Assembly: GCF_040045035.1 (NCBI RefSeq)
Contig: NZ_JBDZDS010000005.1
Location: forward strand, 62,001 to 126,000
Source of the DNA: Pseudaminobacter sp040045035
GTDB lineage: Bacteria > Pseudomonadota > Alphaproteobacteria > Rhizobiales > Rhizobiaceae
Length of the DNA stretch: 64,000 bases
Reading direction: 5' to 3'
In this document: positions 26,090 to 35,403 of the stretch, piece by piece
Numbering within the stretch: position 1 is the first letter of the stretch
Layout: each line of letters opens with the position of its first letter
Translations under genes and position numbers: made by a program
Notes under the pieces: generated by a model
Databases searched by the model: none
Told to the model about the DNA's origin: nothing
What the model saw: the letters and a program-made list of their open reading frames with translations, nothing else

Positions 26090-26248
26090 GCCCTCAATGC
26101 CTCCCGTGACGGGAAGCTTCCCTACCCGGACGACGCAATCATTGCCCGGCTCGCCTGGAGTTACGATCCACTGGAGGAAAGCGAGAAAGCCTTTGGCCGC
26201 TTGCAGTCCTACGTCGCCGGGCCACCCTTTAGGCTGGGCTCTCAGTGA
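26090..26248 (+). pseudogene. Cytochrome P460-family fragment
   Basis: The plus-strand frame reads RDGKLPYPDDAIIARLAW, SYDPLEESEKAFGRLQSYVAG and then ends in a stop after a diverging tail. This matches the middle of cytochrome P460-type proteins (DUF/P460 family, usually about 150-190 residues with a C-terminal CxxCH). Stops lie upstream in frame and the haem-binding end is missing. Assignment is from memory of the family pattern. Confidence 0.5.
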
Positions 26249-26576
26249 GTGCCGACCCGTATCGCCATCAGTCTTGCCGAGCACTATCTGGAGCGCGACG
26301 AAAGGACGAATACGCGAACCGCATTTGGCGCCGATTTACAAAACCTTCAAGCAAGGCTTCAACTCCAAGGACCTGCGTAGCGCCGCGCAAGTTCTTGGCT
26401 CAATCTGAGATCTTGCAGCCTGCTGTTTTTCGGCTGTGTTGCGGCGGACCTGGCCAAGCTACCGGCCGAGCGAGCCCGAGCTCCTTACAAAATTTCACAG
26501 GTTTTGCGTTGCCCCCGCCGGCGCTCCCACTAGGTAATAAGGCTGCAAGGCATGCTGCCGTCTTCACCAGCTACTC

Positions 26577-26990
26577 ATGGAGACCCACGTGACTGCAACT
26601 TCACCCGAACAAAACAAAGCGCTTGTGCTCAAAGCCTTCGATACGCTGTTCAATAAACGCGACTACGTCGCGGCGGAGCCGCTGTGGTCGGAGACATACA
26701 TTCAACACAGCGCACATATCCCTCCCGGCCGCGACGGCTTGTTCAAACTTGTTCGCGGCCTCCCCGACACACTCCGTTACGAATGCCACGTGATCCTCGC
26801 TGGAGAGGACTACGTGATCGCGCATGGTCGCTTTTCGGGCCACGGGCGTACCGCCTCGTGGGTCGCCGCCGACGTCGTGCGCATCGAAAACGGCAAGCTC
26901 GCCGAGCACTGGGACGTCCTTCAAGACGAAGCGACCCAAGCGGAATCCCTTAGCGGCTTACCAATGTTCGGCGACCGTTTTCCAAGTTGA
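26577..26990 (+). CDS. Nuclear transport factor 2 / SnoaL-like protein
   Basis: 137 residues with the NTF2-like pattern: ALVLKAFDTLFNKRDYVAAEPLWSE, YIQHSAHIPPGRDGL, a strand pair YECHVILAGEDYVIAHGRF, and VRIENGKLAEHWDVLQ near the end. Members of this group are small cone-fold proteins, often of unknown function. It ends 9 bp before the next hydrolase gene and probably shares its operon. Confidence 0.85.
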   Translation: METHVTATSPEQNKALVLKAFDTLFNKRDYVAAEPLWSETYIQHSAHIPPGRDGLFKLVRGLPDTLRYECHVILAGEDYVIAHGRFSGHGRTASWVAADVVRIENGKLAEHWDVLQDEATQAESLSGLPMFGDRFPS

Positions 26991-26999
26991 GGAAGACCC

Positions 27000-27977
27000 A
27001 TGACAAGCACAAATTCGCGGGCTGCATTCATTGCGTCCCGCAGAGACGTGCTTCTCGATGTTTCGGCTGCGGTGGCGGTTGGGGTCCCGGCCAAGTCGTT
27101 GGCGGCGACGAGCCGTCCAAATGGAGCCACTACTGACCAGAAAGGAGATCTCTCCATGTCTACGATCACCACCAAGGACGGCACCGAAATCTACTACAAA
27201 GATTGGGGACAAGGTCAGCCCATCGTATTCAGCCATGGCTGGCCGCTGTCCAGCGATGACTGGGACACGCAGATGCTGTTTTTCGTCAATAATGGCTATC
27301 GCGTCATCGCCCACGACCGCCGCGGCCATGGCCGCTCGACGCAGACCGGCGACGGCCACGACATGGATCACTATGCAAACGATCTCGCGACGTTGACAGC
27401 TCATCTCGACCTGAAAAACGCCATCCATGTCGGCCATTCTACCGGCGGCGGTGAGGTCGTGCACTACATTGCCCGTCACGGCGAAGGCCGCGTGGCAAAG
27501 GCTGTGCTCATCTCGGCAGTGCCGCCCTTGATGTTGAAGACGGCGGCCAATCCCGGAGGATTGCCCAAGGATTTCTTTGACGGGCTGCAGGCGCAACTGG
27601 CCGCCAATCGCTCGCAATTCTATCGCGACTTCGCCGCCGGTCCCTTTTACAACTACAACAAGACCGGCAAGCCTTCCGAGGCGGTCATCGAAAACTGGTG
27701 GCGGCAAGGCATGATGGGAGGTGCCAAGGCACACTATGACGGGATTGTCGCCTTCTCGCAGACCGATTTCACCGAAGACCTGAAGAAGGTCACGGTGCCT
27801 GCACTGGTGATGCACAGCATGGACGATCAGGTGGTGCCGTATGCCGATTCCGGGCCTTTATCGGCGAAGCTTTTGAAGAACGGAACGCTCAAGACCTACA
27901 AGGGCTATCCACACGGGATGCCCACGACCGAGGCCGAGACCATCAACGCTGATCTGCTCGCCTTCCTGAAAGAGTAG
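27000..27977 (+). CDS. Alpha/beta hydrolase (non-heme chloroperoxidase / haloperoxidase-like)
   Basis: 325 residues from 27000. Catalytic residues: oxyanion SHGWPLSSDDW, nucleophile in VGHSTGGGEV, Asp in VMHSMDDQVVPY, and His in YKGYPHGMPTTEAE. The C-terminal 273 residues match cofactor-free haloperoxidases/esterases in length. The first 52 residues look like a twin-arginine leader (SRRDVLLDVSAAVAVG, then Ala-rich). A second ATG at 27156, preceded by AAAGGAGAT, would give the cytoplasmic form. Both starts have ribosome sites, so two products are possible. Confidence 0.88.
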   Translation: MTSTNSRAAFIASRRDVLLDVSAAVAVGVPAKSLAATSRPNGATTDQKGDLSMSTITTKDGTEIYYKDWGQGQPIVFSHGWPLSSDDWDTQMLFFVNNGYRVIAHDRRGHGRSTQTGDGHDMDHYANDLATLTAHLDLKNAIHVGHSTGGGEVVHYIARHGEGRVAKAVLISAVPPLMLKTAANPGGLPKDFFDGLQAQLAANRSQFYRDFAAGPFYNYNKTGKPSEAVIENWWRQGMMGGAKAHYDGIVAFSQTDFTEDLKKVTVPALVMHSMDDQVVPYADSGPLSAKLLKNGTLKTYKGYPHGMPTTEAETINADLLAFLKE

Positions 27978-28475
27978 AACTTTAACGCGCGCGAACCTCG
28001 CGATCTTGACCTTGGGCGGTCGAGCGTCGATGCGATAAGCCGTCGTGCTGTTGACGACGGCTATGCCGTTGTGCCCGAACCTGCCAGGAGGTCGGGTCGG
28101 GCCTTCGGAGGCATGGCTTGAATTGAGTCCCGCCCTCAATCTATGCGCATCGCGGTCACGCTAAGCTGTTGGGGTCAGCTTGGCCCCCATCGGAAAACCG
28201 AAGCAGCTTTGCTTCCTTCCTGGACAGCACCACTTCGGTGGCCGGCAGTCAAGCAATCTCCGAAACCTAGTCGGCGGCGATTACCAGAGCCGCCTCGAGG
28301 TGAAAAGAACACTTCGTGACGCCTCTCGACCCGTAAGCGACTAAGCATCCCAGAACCGGACGGTCGGCGTGCGCCCCAAAGCGGCGCGGCGAATGTCGCA
28401 AGCTATGTGAGGTCGGAGGCCGGGATCGAGCCCATCTGATGTTGGACCGGCGGCTGGCCCGAACTACAGCTATCC
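27978..28475. other. Gene-free stretch between convergent genes
   Basis: About 500 bp. A perfect 9-bp hairpin (AGCCGTCGT, loop, ACGACGGCT; 28038-28062) lacks a T-tract on either side. The short frames here show nothing recognisable. Confidence 0.4.
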
Positions 28476-29378
28476 TTATGCGCTCATTATTTCGGTGCGC
28501 ATCTTGCCGACGACGGAATCAATGAACGCCGAAACCGCCAGCGGCAGGTGAGTCCGGTTTGGGTAGACGACGCTCATGGAGAGGTTGCGCCGCATGTAGT
28601 GGGGCAGCACCGGCACCAGTCGGCCGGCGGCGAAGTCGGCCGTGCCGAGTATCGGGGTCAAGGCGATGCCGAGACCCGCAATCGCCGCCTTTCGGATCGC
28701 TTGCGCGGTGTTGGCCATCACGCGGCCGGTAACCGTCACCTCTTCCTCGACACCGTCGGGGCCTTGCAGGCGCCAGGTGGCGTAGTCCCGCGCCTGAGGC
28801 GCAAACAGACAGTCATGACGGGTCAGGTCCTGCAACGTGGTCGGCATCCCGCGCGCCGCGAGATAGGAAGGGCTGGCAACAAGTCCGATCGACCGGCTTA
28901 GGATCTTGCGCACGACATAGTTCGGACTAGGCGTTTGTGTGCTTCGGAGGGCGACATCGATGCCTTCTTCGATGAGGTCGGCCATGGCGTCGCTCAGGAC
29001 GAACTCGATGCGCACTTGCGGGTGCGCGGCCAGAAAATCGGCCACCCATTCCATCTTGTAGAAGTCGAAAAAGTCGGCGGGCATGGCCACGCGTATCAGC
29101 CCCTTGGGAATCCGCGCGCCGGCAATCAGATCCTCTCCCGCTTGGTGCAGTCCGTCCACGGCCGCGGCGCTGTTACCGTAGAGTTCATACCCGGCATCGG
29201 TGAGCTTCAGCTTCCGGGTCGATCGCTGCATGAGCCGGGCGCCGAGCTGATCTTCCAACTCCTGAATGCGCCGGCTGACCGTATTAGCCGGAATCCCTAG
29301 GTGCCGCCCGGCCTCCGCGAAACTGCCGAAGCGAACAACCTGAACGAACAGGCCGATGTCGTTCAAATCGAGCATCAT
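28476..29378 (-). CDS. LysR-family transcriptional regulator
   Basis: 300 residues. The N-terminal winged helix reads LFVQVVRFGSFAEAGRHLGIPANTVSRRIQ in two overlapping stretches, typical of LysR; it is followed by the linker helix and a two-lobed effector domain (GLIRVAMPADF, DVALRSTQTPSPNYV). It resembles the subgroup that controls quinone or flavin reductase genes. It is divergent from the FMN reductase gene with 138 bp between the starts, so that gene and the oxidoreductases after it are the likely targets. I chose the start at 29378 over 29423 because the family begins directly there. Confidence 0.9.
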   Translation of the reverse strand: MMLDLNDIGLFVQVVRFGSFAEAGRHLGIPANTVSRRIQELEDQLGARLMQRSTRKLKLTDAGYELYGNSAAAVDGLHQAGEDLIAGARIPKGLIRVAMPADFFDFYKMEWVADFLAAHPQVRIEFVLSDAMADLIEEGIDVALRSTQTPSPNYVVRKILSRSIGLVASPSYLAARGMPTTLQDLTRHDCLFAPQARDYATWRLQGPDGVEEEVTVTGRVMANTAQAIRKAAIAGLGIALTPILGTADFAAGRLVPVLPHYMRRNLSMSVVYPNRTHLPLAVSAFIDSVVGKMRTEIMSA

Positions 29379-29516
29379 CGGTATTCCTTCGAATAATGGG
29401 GGAGTCAAATCCGATATCCCCAACTAGTCAATAAAACATGCGGTGCTCATGTTTAGGGACAGCGGGAACTGCATACGGTTCCGATAGTTCGATCAGCCAC
29501 AGGGAAGGCGTCCCAC

Positions 29517-30119
29517 ATGTCCAAGAACCCGCATATCGGCATCGTCATCGGCTCGACGCGACAGGGCCGCTTCAGCGAGCGCGCGGCCGCATGGTTTCAA
29601 AAGATTGCGGCCCGGCGCGCCGATCTCAGCGTCGAAGTGATCGACCTGCGCGACTACCCGATGCCATTCTTCGATGAGCCGGCATCGCCGGCCTGGATGC
29701 CGCCAAAGGCCCAGGCCGCAAAGCGTTGGGCGGCGAAGCTGGGCGAACTGGACGGGATCGTCTTCGTCACGCCCGAATACAATCACGGCTACAGCGCGGT
29801 GCTGAAGAACGCGCTGGACTATGCCTATCAGGCATATAACCGCAAACCGGCCGCTTTCGTCGGATATGGCGGCGTCGGCGCGGCACGCGCCATCGAGCAA
29901 CTGCGCATGGTCGCCGTCGAACTTCAGATGGCGCCGATCCCGAAGTCTGTGAACATCGGCATGGCCGAGTTCTTCGGCATCTGGCAGCAGGGCAAGGATT
30001 TTTCGGATTTTCCACATCTCGAACAGGCGGCCGTCGCACTGCTCGATGATCTGTCCTGGTGGAGCCGCACACTGCAAAGCGGACGTCAGACCGCAGCCGA
30101 GTTGGCGTCAGTCGATTGA
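29517..30119 (+). CDS. NADPH-dependent FMN reductase
   Basis: 200 residues with a flavodoxin-like fold. The phosphate-binding loop reads IGSTRQGRFSERAA (about residues 11-24), and the flavin-contact motif TPEYNHGYSAVLKNALD is present. The family covers azoreductase- and quinone-reductase-like enzymes that pass electrons from NADPH to FMN. It is the first gene rightward of the divergent LysR regulator, followed at 94 bp by the NmrA-like gene, which suggests one redox-stress or detoxification unit. Confidence 0.9.
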   Translation: MSKNPHIGIVIGSTRQGRFSERAAAWFQKIAARRADLSVEVIDLRDYPMPFFDEPASPAWMPPKAQAAKRWAAKLGELDGIVFVTPEYNHGYSAVLKNALDYAYQAYNRKPAAFVGYGGVGAARAIEQLRMVAVELQMAPIPKSVNIGMAEFFGIWQQGKDFSDFPHLEQAAVALLDDLSWWSRTLQSGRQTAAELASVD

Positions 30120-30212
30120 GCGTTGTGGGCGGCCATTCGGCCCACTCCCACAGCGTCATTCCAACGTGGGTTGCCGGTTCGCCGCAACCGGTCGAGCGAA
30201 AGGAGATTGGTC

Positions 30213-31085
30213 ATGAATGAGAAACTTACCGTCGTCGTCATCGGGGCCACGGGCCAACAAGGTGGCGCTGTGGTGAAGAACCTGCTCGAGCGCGGTCACG
30301 AGGTTCGCGCCGTCACGCGCAATACCGACTCGGCGAAGGCGAAAGAGCTCGCAAGCGCGGGCGTCACGCTCGTGCGCGCGTCACTCGAAGACACGGCCGC
30401 GCTCACCAACGCGCTCGAAGGAGCGACCTCACTCTTCGCGATGACGACGCCATTCGAAGGAGGCCCGCAAGCCGAGACGCGACAAGGCATCTCCGCCGCG
30501 GACGCGGCCAGCGCGGCCGGTGTACACCTCGTCTTCAGTTCGGTCGGTTCCGCCAACCGGCAGACAGGCGTCCCGCACTTCGACAGCAAGTACGAGGTCG
30601 AAAAGCACATCGCCAAGATCGGCGTACGCGCCACGGTTCTGGCGCCAGTCTATTTCATGGAGAACCTCTATTTCGGTAAGGAGCAGCTCGCGAAGGGCAT
30701 TTATGCCACGCCGCTTCCGCCAACCCGGCAGCTTGCGCAAGTCGCGGTCGCGGATATCGGGGCTGTCGCCGTTCGCCTCCTGGAGGACCCGGGCCGCTTC
30801 GCAGGCAAACGCTTCGATCTCGGGGGCGACGAACTCACCGGCAACGATGTCGTCGCCATCCTCTCGCGTGTCACCGGTCGCCCGATCACCTATTTCCAGG
30901 TTCCGCTGGACGTCATCCGCCAGCGCATGGGGGAGGACGGTGCCAAGATGTACGAGTGGTTCGACCGTATCGGCTTCACCATCGATCGCGCGGCGCTGCG
31001 CCGTGAGTTCCCCGACGTCGCCTTTCACGACTTCGAGTCATGGGCGAAGGCACAGGATTGGAAAGCGCTTCTGCAAGGCGCCTAG
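30213..31085 (+). CDS. NmrA/HSCARG-family NAD(P)-binding protein
   Basis: 290 residues, atypical short-chain dehydrogenase fold. The dinucleotide loop IGATGQQGGAV at residues 9-19 is the NmrA-type GxxGxxG. VFSSVGSANRQTGVPHFDSKYEVE and the VAVADIGAVAVRLL block match NmrA-like redox sensors that bind NAD(P) and usually lack the Tyr-x3-Lys catalytic pair. The ATG at 30213 follows AAAGGAGATTGG. It sits between two oxidoreductases on the same strand. Confidence 0.88.
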   Translation: MNEKLTVVVIGATGQQGGAVVKNLLERGHEVRAVTRNTDSAKAKELASAGVTLVRASLEDTAALTNALEGATSLFAMTTPFEGGPQAETRQGISAADAASAAGVHLVFSSVGSANRQTGVPHFDSKYEVEKHIAKIGVRATVLAPVYFMENLYFGKEQLAKGIYATPLPPTRQLAQVAVADIGAVAVRLLEDPGRFAGKRFDLGGDELTGNDVVAILSRVTGRPITYFQVPLDVIRQRMGEDGAKMYEWFDRIGFTIDRAALRREFPDVAFHDFESWAKAQDWKALLQGA

Positions 31086-31135
31086 GACGCCGCGCGTCCG
31101 ACGCGTTCAGCAGCCAGAGAATAGGGAGAGCTCCC

Positions 31136-32107
31136 ATGAAAGCCGTCACACTGTTGGAATATGGTGGGGAGTTGGCGTTCAACGACGTACCGAAACCGAC
31201 GATTGCGCGCGACGAGGTACTGGTCAAGATCAGGTGTAGTGCCGTCAATCATCTGGACCTTGTCGAGGCCTCCGGAAGGGCAAGACAGATACTTCCGATC
31301 GACCTGCCGTGGATACCCGGTCATGAGTTTTCAGGCGTCGTCGAACAGATTGGCAGTGACGTTGCGACGTATGCGCCGGGTGATGCCGTATTCGGTACGA
31401 CCAGCGGAATGGGCGCTTACGCGGAGTACCTGACTGTAAAGGCAACGGCCATTGCAAGGAAGCCGTCCAACCTCTCATTTGAGGAGGCAGCATCCGTCCC
31501 GGTGGCCTCCCAAACGGCATGGCAGGGCATCTTCACGCACGCGCACCTGAAAAAGGGACAAACGATCCTGGTCCATGGTGGCGCCGGCGCAGTGGGGACC
31601 TATGCGGTGCAATTGGCATCGCGTGCCGGCGCCACCGTCATCGCCACCGCAAGCGGCGCCGATGAGGCGTACCTCAAATCCTTCGGGGCGAGCCGGGTTA
31701 TCGATTATCGAGCGACGCAATTCGAGAAGGTCCTGCAAGAGAAGGTCGATGTGGTCTTCGACTTGGTCGGTGGCGATACGCAGACGCGGTCGTTCCTCGT
31801 CTTGAAGGAAGGCGGCAATCTCGTCTCTGCTATCCAGCCCGTATCGCAGGAAGAAGCCGCGGTGCACCGTGTGTCCGGTATGATGATGCGGCTCGCCCCG
31901 TCGGGCGACCTGCTCGGCAAAATCGGGCAATTGCTGGAAGAGGGGGCGATACGACCAGGCGTCGCGACCGTATATTCGCTTCAAGATGTGGCCCGCGCCT
32001 GGCAGGACATCGCAGGCAACCTGCCAGGGGTTCATGGGGTGCCACCCGGTGGACCGGGAGCGGCGAGACCCAAGCCACGCGGCAAGATCGTGCTTCGTGT
32101 GGCCTAG
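31136..32107 (+). CDS. NADP-dependent oxidoreductase, quinone-reductase (MDR) type
   Basis: 323 residues. The N-terminal GroES-like domain (NHLDLVEASGR, PGHEFSGVVEQIGSDV) and nucleotide-binding domain (VHGGAGAVGTYAVQLA) are those of medium-chain zinc-free quinone oxidoreductases. The zinc-binding cysteines of true alcohol dehydrogenases are absent. A Gly/Pro-rich insert (VPPGGPGAARPKPRG) sits just before the usual GKIVLRV ending. It starts 50 bp after the NmrA-like gene, so the three genes from 29517 are probably one operon. Confidence 0.9.
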   Translation: MKAVTLLEYGGELAFNDVPKPTIARDEVLVKIRCSAVNHLDLVEASGRARQILPIDLPWIPGHEFSGVVEQIGSDVATYAPGDAVFGTTSGMGAYAEYLTVKATAIARKPSNLSFEEAASVPVASQTAWQGIFTHAHLKKGQTILVHGGAGAVGTYAVQLASRAGATVIATASGADEAYLKSFGASRVIDYRATQFEKVLQEKVDVVFDLVGGDTQTRSFLVLKEGGNLVSAIQPVSQEEAAVHRVSGMMMRLAPSGDLLGKIGQLLEEGAIRPGVATVYSLQDVARAWQDIAGNLPGVHGVPPGGPGAARPKPRGKIVLRVA

Positions 32108-32660
32108 CCGAATCCAGGACAGACCAATACGGTCACAGAGCCAGCCATGGAGCGGGAATGGTGCTTGCTGGCGGAAGTACCAGATTCGAGAAGCAAAAAA
32201 CTCCGCCCAGCGGGCGAACTCCTTCAAGGCGGAGCATCAGTTCGACTGGTCCGAGGCAAACACCCGCCAGATCCAAAGCTACTTTGGAGAATTTCCCTCT
32301 TGATGGACCTGCCGCAGCACGGCCGACAATTATTGGCTCCCGAAACGAAAAACGCCGTAATGGCGAACGGCAAGTTGGGCGTATCCTTTGGTATTACGTG
32401 ACAGACCACTGTGATCATGCAAGGTTCAGATCGTGGCGGACCTGGTCGGACCTGCCCGGCCGGCGTGTATGGGGCAATGATCGCGCCGGCCTCTCTCCCA
32501 TGTTTCACGGCGAAGGCGCAACATTGCGCCCCCAGGGTCATTCAACGTGGCCGGCCTTATCTTACGAAGTCCCACCCCCTCGCTCGGAAGGGTTGATGAG
32601 AAGGCAGAGAGGACGCGTCGAGACGGCGCAAGCTGGATCCGATGCCATACGGAGGAAGGC
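32108..32660. other. Gene-free stretch
   Basis: About 550 bp with no frame I can support. The right end carries the ribosome site GGAGGAAGG of the next gene. Confidence 0.4.
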
Positions 32661-33026
32661 ATGTCCTACACTATATCGACCTTGTTGCTTCGCAATCTCC
32701 ACGACGTGTTCGGTGAGATTGACCCCGTGCGGCGACGCGCAGTGATCGATGAGATCTTCCACGAAGACGCTGTTTTCTACGATCCGAACAACGGAGTTTG
32801 CCGTGGCCGCGCCGAGATCGACCGTATCGCGGGTGTAATCAAAGCTATTCATCCCGACTTCGAATATCAGCCGATCGCTCCGCCAGAGGAGATGGGCGAT
32901 GGTGGGCGTGTCCGTTGGGTGGCGGGCAGCCCTGGCAGGCCGCCAGCTTACGCCGGAACCGACTTCATGATTGTCCGAGACGGCAAGATTGCCGCCGTCT
33001 ATCTTTTCTTTGACGAGCTTCCGTGA
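32661..33026 (+). CDS. SnoaL/NTF2-like small protein
   Basis: 121 residues with an NTF2-like fold pattern: LHDVFGEIDPVRRRAVIDEIFHEDAVFYDPNNGV, read in two stretches, then a RGRAEIDRIAGVIKAIHPDFEY helix and the end block FMIVRDGKIAAVYLFFDELP. The ATG at 32661 follows GGAGGAAGG; the longer frame from 32547 lacks such a site. Function unknown. It is the third protein of this fold in the accessory region. Confidence 0.85.
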   Translation: MSYTISTLLLRNLHDVFGEIDPVRRRAVIDEIFHEDAVFYDPNNGVCRGRAEIDRIAGVIKAIHPDFEYQPIAPPEEMGDGGRVRWVAGSPGRPPAYAGTDFMIVRDGKIAAVYLFFDELP

Positions 33027-33331
33027 TCTCGATACTGCGGAAGCGACAGGCATCACAAATGCTATAAGTGGCTTCGGAACGTCCCTTCCGGTGGCTTGAG
33101 GGTGGCCGCTGCGGGCGATCAACTGGCGTTGGCCCGGATCGAGGACGCTATCCCGGCGATGGATGAGGACGAGCAACGAGACCGGCTCCTTGGCTGCTGC
33201 AAAGCCACTGGGAATTCCGTAAGAAGGCTCTCGAATCGGTGGAGAAGGCTGATCGACCTGACCATGCCAACCAGCCCTGATGCCATTGCATCAATTTTGA
33301 AGCGGTATGGCCGATTTCCTGTCTTAGTGAG

Positions 33332-33681
33332 CTGAAAGTGGAGCGAAAACTTGCGGCTGACAAGCCAATTGCCGTACTGGCCCGGGGTCTGGGTGATTAT
33401 ATCGCCGCCTTCCGGCTGTAGCGGAACATTCGGCAGGAAGACATCGCCCACGAGGCTGGCATCTCCCGCGGCGCAGCCGCCAGGATCGAAGCCGGCGGGG
33501 CACGATCGACAGCCTCCTGCGGGTCATGAAGGCGCTCGGCATTGAGGACCGGATCGAGATGCTTGTGCCCGACGCACGAAGGAATGCGCTCGATCCGAAG
33601 AGCGGCGTGGAGCCACGGCTACGCGCGCGCCCGTCGACAGACGAGTCACCCAACAATGCGCCTTGGAGCTGGGTGAGCTAA
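33332..33681 (+). pseudogene. XRE-family helix-turn-helix regulator, inactivated
   Basis: Read with one in-frame stop (TAG at 33419) and one frameshift near 33500, the plus strand gives LGDYIAAFRL, RNIRQEDIAHEAGISRGAAARIEAG (in two stretches), then GTIDSLLRVMKALGIEDRI, PKSGVEPRLRARPS and APWSWVS. This is the layout of XRE regulators that often act as the antitoxin-like partner of a HipA-type kinase; no kinase gene follows. The two lesions make it a clear pseudogene. Confidence 0.65.
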
Positions 33682-33844
33682 CACTAAGCGTTTCGTGGAG
33701 CAGTACAACAGGGCGGCCGACAGACGGCAACCGAGGACGCCAGATCCCGCGGAGAAATCGAGAAGCGTCTGGAGCAACTGAAAATAGGCGCCACGCCGGC
33801 CCCGCTCTGGGTCGAGGTCCGGCGCTTCTTGAAGCTGTGCTGCT

Positions 33845-34105
33845 TCACGCCATTCCGAGCGCGGCCATGTAGAGGTCGAGGATCGCTTCCTCTTCCTGGC
33901 GCTCGGCTGCATCCTTCTTGCGCAGGCGGATGATGGTGCGCAGCGCCTTGGTGTCGAAGCCGGTGCCCTTTGCCTCGGCAAAGACGTCCTTGATATCGTC
34001 GGCGATGGTCTGCTTCTCTTCCTCAAGACGCTCGATGCGCTCGATGAAGGCGCGCAACTGGCCCGCGGCAACTGTCTGGCTGGTTTCGGTGATCTCGTCG
34101 GCCAT
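33845..34105 (-). CDS. gapR: GapR-like nucleoid-associated protein (DUF2312)
   Basis: 86 residues matching DUF2312 end to end: AAGQLRAFIERIERLEEEK, DIKDVFAEAKGTGFDTKAL and IIRLRKKDAAERQEEE. The protein is an almost wholly helical coiled coil. In Caulobacter the family member GapR binds AT-rich, overtwisted DNA and helps replication and segregation; I infer the same role here. The gene stands alone, with a short ribosome site GAGCAAGAGA before the ATG. Confidence 0.9.
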   Translation of the reverse strand: MADEITETSQTVAAGQLRAFIERIERLEEEKQTIADDIKDVFAEAKGTGFDTKALRTIIRLRKKDAAERQEEEAILDLYMAALGMA

Positions 34106-34285
34106 TCTCTTGCTCCGGATGAAAAAGCCGCGACTCGGCGCGGCGGATGGGTCGGCGTTCGATGCCTTACCCGACTTGAGGGGTCAAGGGCGGAATGGCA
34201 ACACAATTGCCCCGAAAAGCCATCTTGTCAGCCTGTCGAGGCTCGGTTTGCCGTGTTCGGGCATGTGTCGGATGAAGCGCGCGGC

Positions 34286-34594
34286 TCAATGATCCTTCGG
34301 CCGGCTCGTCTCGAACTGCGCCTTCTTGGCGTCGGAGGCTTCGGTCTGGTATTTCGCTTGCCACTCGGCGTAGGGCATGCCGTAGATGATTTCCCGCGAC
34401 TCTTCCTTGGAGAGCGCCACGCCGGTCTCTTCGGCCGCCTCACGATACCAGTTGGACAGGCAGTTGCGGCAGAAGCCGGCAAGGTTCATCAGGTCGATGT
34501 TCTGCACGTCTGTGCGTTCGCGCAGGTGCCGGACCAGCCGACGGAAGGCGGCTGCCTCGAAATCGCGCTTCTGCTCTTCGTTCAGTTCTGCCAT
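34286..34594 (-). CDS. DUF1244 domain-containing protein
   Basis: 102 residues, matching the small DUF1244 family of alphaproteobacteria and gammaproteobacteria: AAFRRLVRHLRERTDVQNIDL, LAGFCRNCLSNWY, and EIIYGMPYAEWQAKYQ. The paired Cys in FCRNC could bind a metal. Function unknown. A GTG at 34609 would overlap the stop of the upstream gene (GTGA), but the ATG at 34594 with GGAGG in front is preferred. Co-transcribed with the amidohydrolase gene. Confidence 0.9.
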   Translation of the reverse strand: MAELNEEQKRDFEAAAFRRLVRHLRERTDVQNIDLMNLAGFCRNCLSNWYREAAEETGVALSKEESREIIYGMPYAEWQAKYQTEASDAKKAQFETSRPKDH

Positions 34595-34605
34595 GGCGGC
34601 CTCCG

Positions 34606-35403
34606 TCACAGCGGCCCGGTGCGCGAGCCGAATTGTCTGACCTCGTGTATATCGGCGCGCGCGTTGACGGCGTCAACGAGGGGCGCGAGCCGCATCGCCC
34701 AGTCCTCGGCGGTCGCCTCGTCGGCGATCAGATCCTGGCGAAGCTCGATCAGCGCATGGGCGTAGCCATTGACGATAGCGTGCCGGAACATGGTGTCGCC
34801 GCGCAGCGCGCCGTCATAGGGCTCGTTGTCGCCGATGGTGAGCGTCCTGTCCTGCGCCAGAAGCTCGATCAGCGGCAGAACGGCGCGGTCGTCGCGGTCC
34901 CACAAGAGGCCGACATGCCACGGCCGCACATGCCCCTGCATGACCGGCGTGAAGGAATGCATCGAGAGCAGGAACGGCGCCTTGCCGGACTCCCGTGCCA
35001 CCGAGGCAACCATGGCGCCAACCGCGTCGTGATAGGGGCGATAATACTTCTCGAGCCGCCTTTCGCGCTCTTCCGGTGTCAGTGGATAGTTCCCCGGCAC
35101 CACCGTGCCGTCGTAGAGCTGGCGAATCAGCGTCGGGTCGTCCTCGCCGCGGTTCGGATCGATCAGCAGTCGCGAGAAATTGGCCATCACCGCCGGCACG
35201 CCGAGCAATGCGGCAAGCTTTCGCGTCACCTGCTCCACGCCGATGTCATAGGCGATATGACGCTGGAATTCGCTGGCCGGCAGGCCGAGATCGTCATACT
35301 CGTCGGGCAGATCCCGCTTTGCATGGTCGGCCAGCAAAACAATCCCCCGCTTGCGGTCGCCCTCAACGATTTCGACGGGGGCAAAAACTGCGGATCGCGT
35401 CAT
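34606..35403 (-). CDS. N-formylglutamate amidohydrolase family protein
   Basis: 265 residues. Family blocks visible: VLLADHAKRDLPDEYDDLGL, YDIGVEQVTRKLA, ANFSRLLIDPNRG, LLSMHSFTPVMQG and DNEPYDGALRGDT. The family includes HutG of histidine degradation, but no hut genes are nearby, and many rhizobial members of this shape are of unknown substrate. It is directly followed, with near overlap, by the DUF1244 gene. Confidence 0.88.
   Translation of the reverse strand: MTRSAVFAPVEIVEGDRKRGIVLLADHAKRDLPDEYDDLGLPASEFQRHIAYDIGVEQVTRKLAALLGVPAVMANFSRLLIDPNRGEDDPTLIRQLYDGTVVPGNYPLTPEERERRLEKYYRPYHDAVGAMVASVARESGKAPFLLSMHSFTPVMQGHVRPWHVGLLWDRDDRAVLPLIELLAQDRTLTIGDNEPYDGALRGDTMFRHAIVNGYAHALIELRQDLIADEATAEDWAMRLAPLVDAVNARADIHEVRQFGSRTGPL

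Noticed and set aside
28038..28062. Perfect 9-bp hairpin in the 28-kb gap
   Set aside because: No T-tract on either strand and no gene end nearby; terminator not supported.
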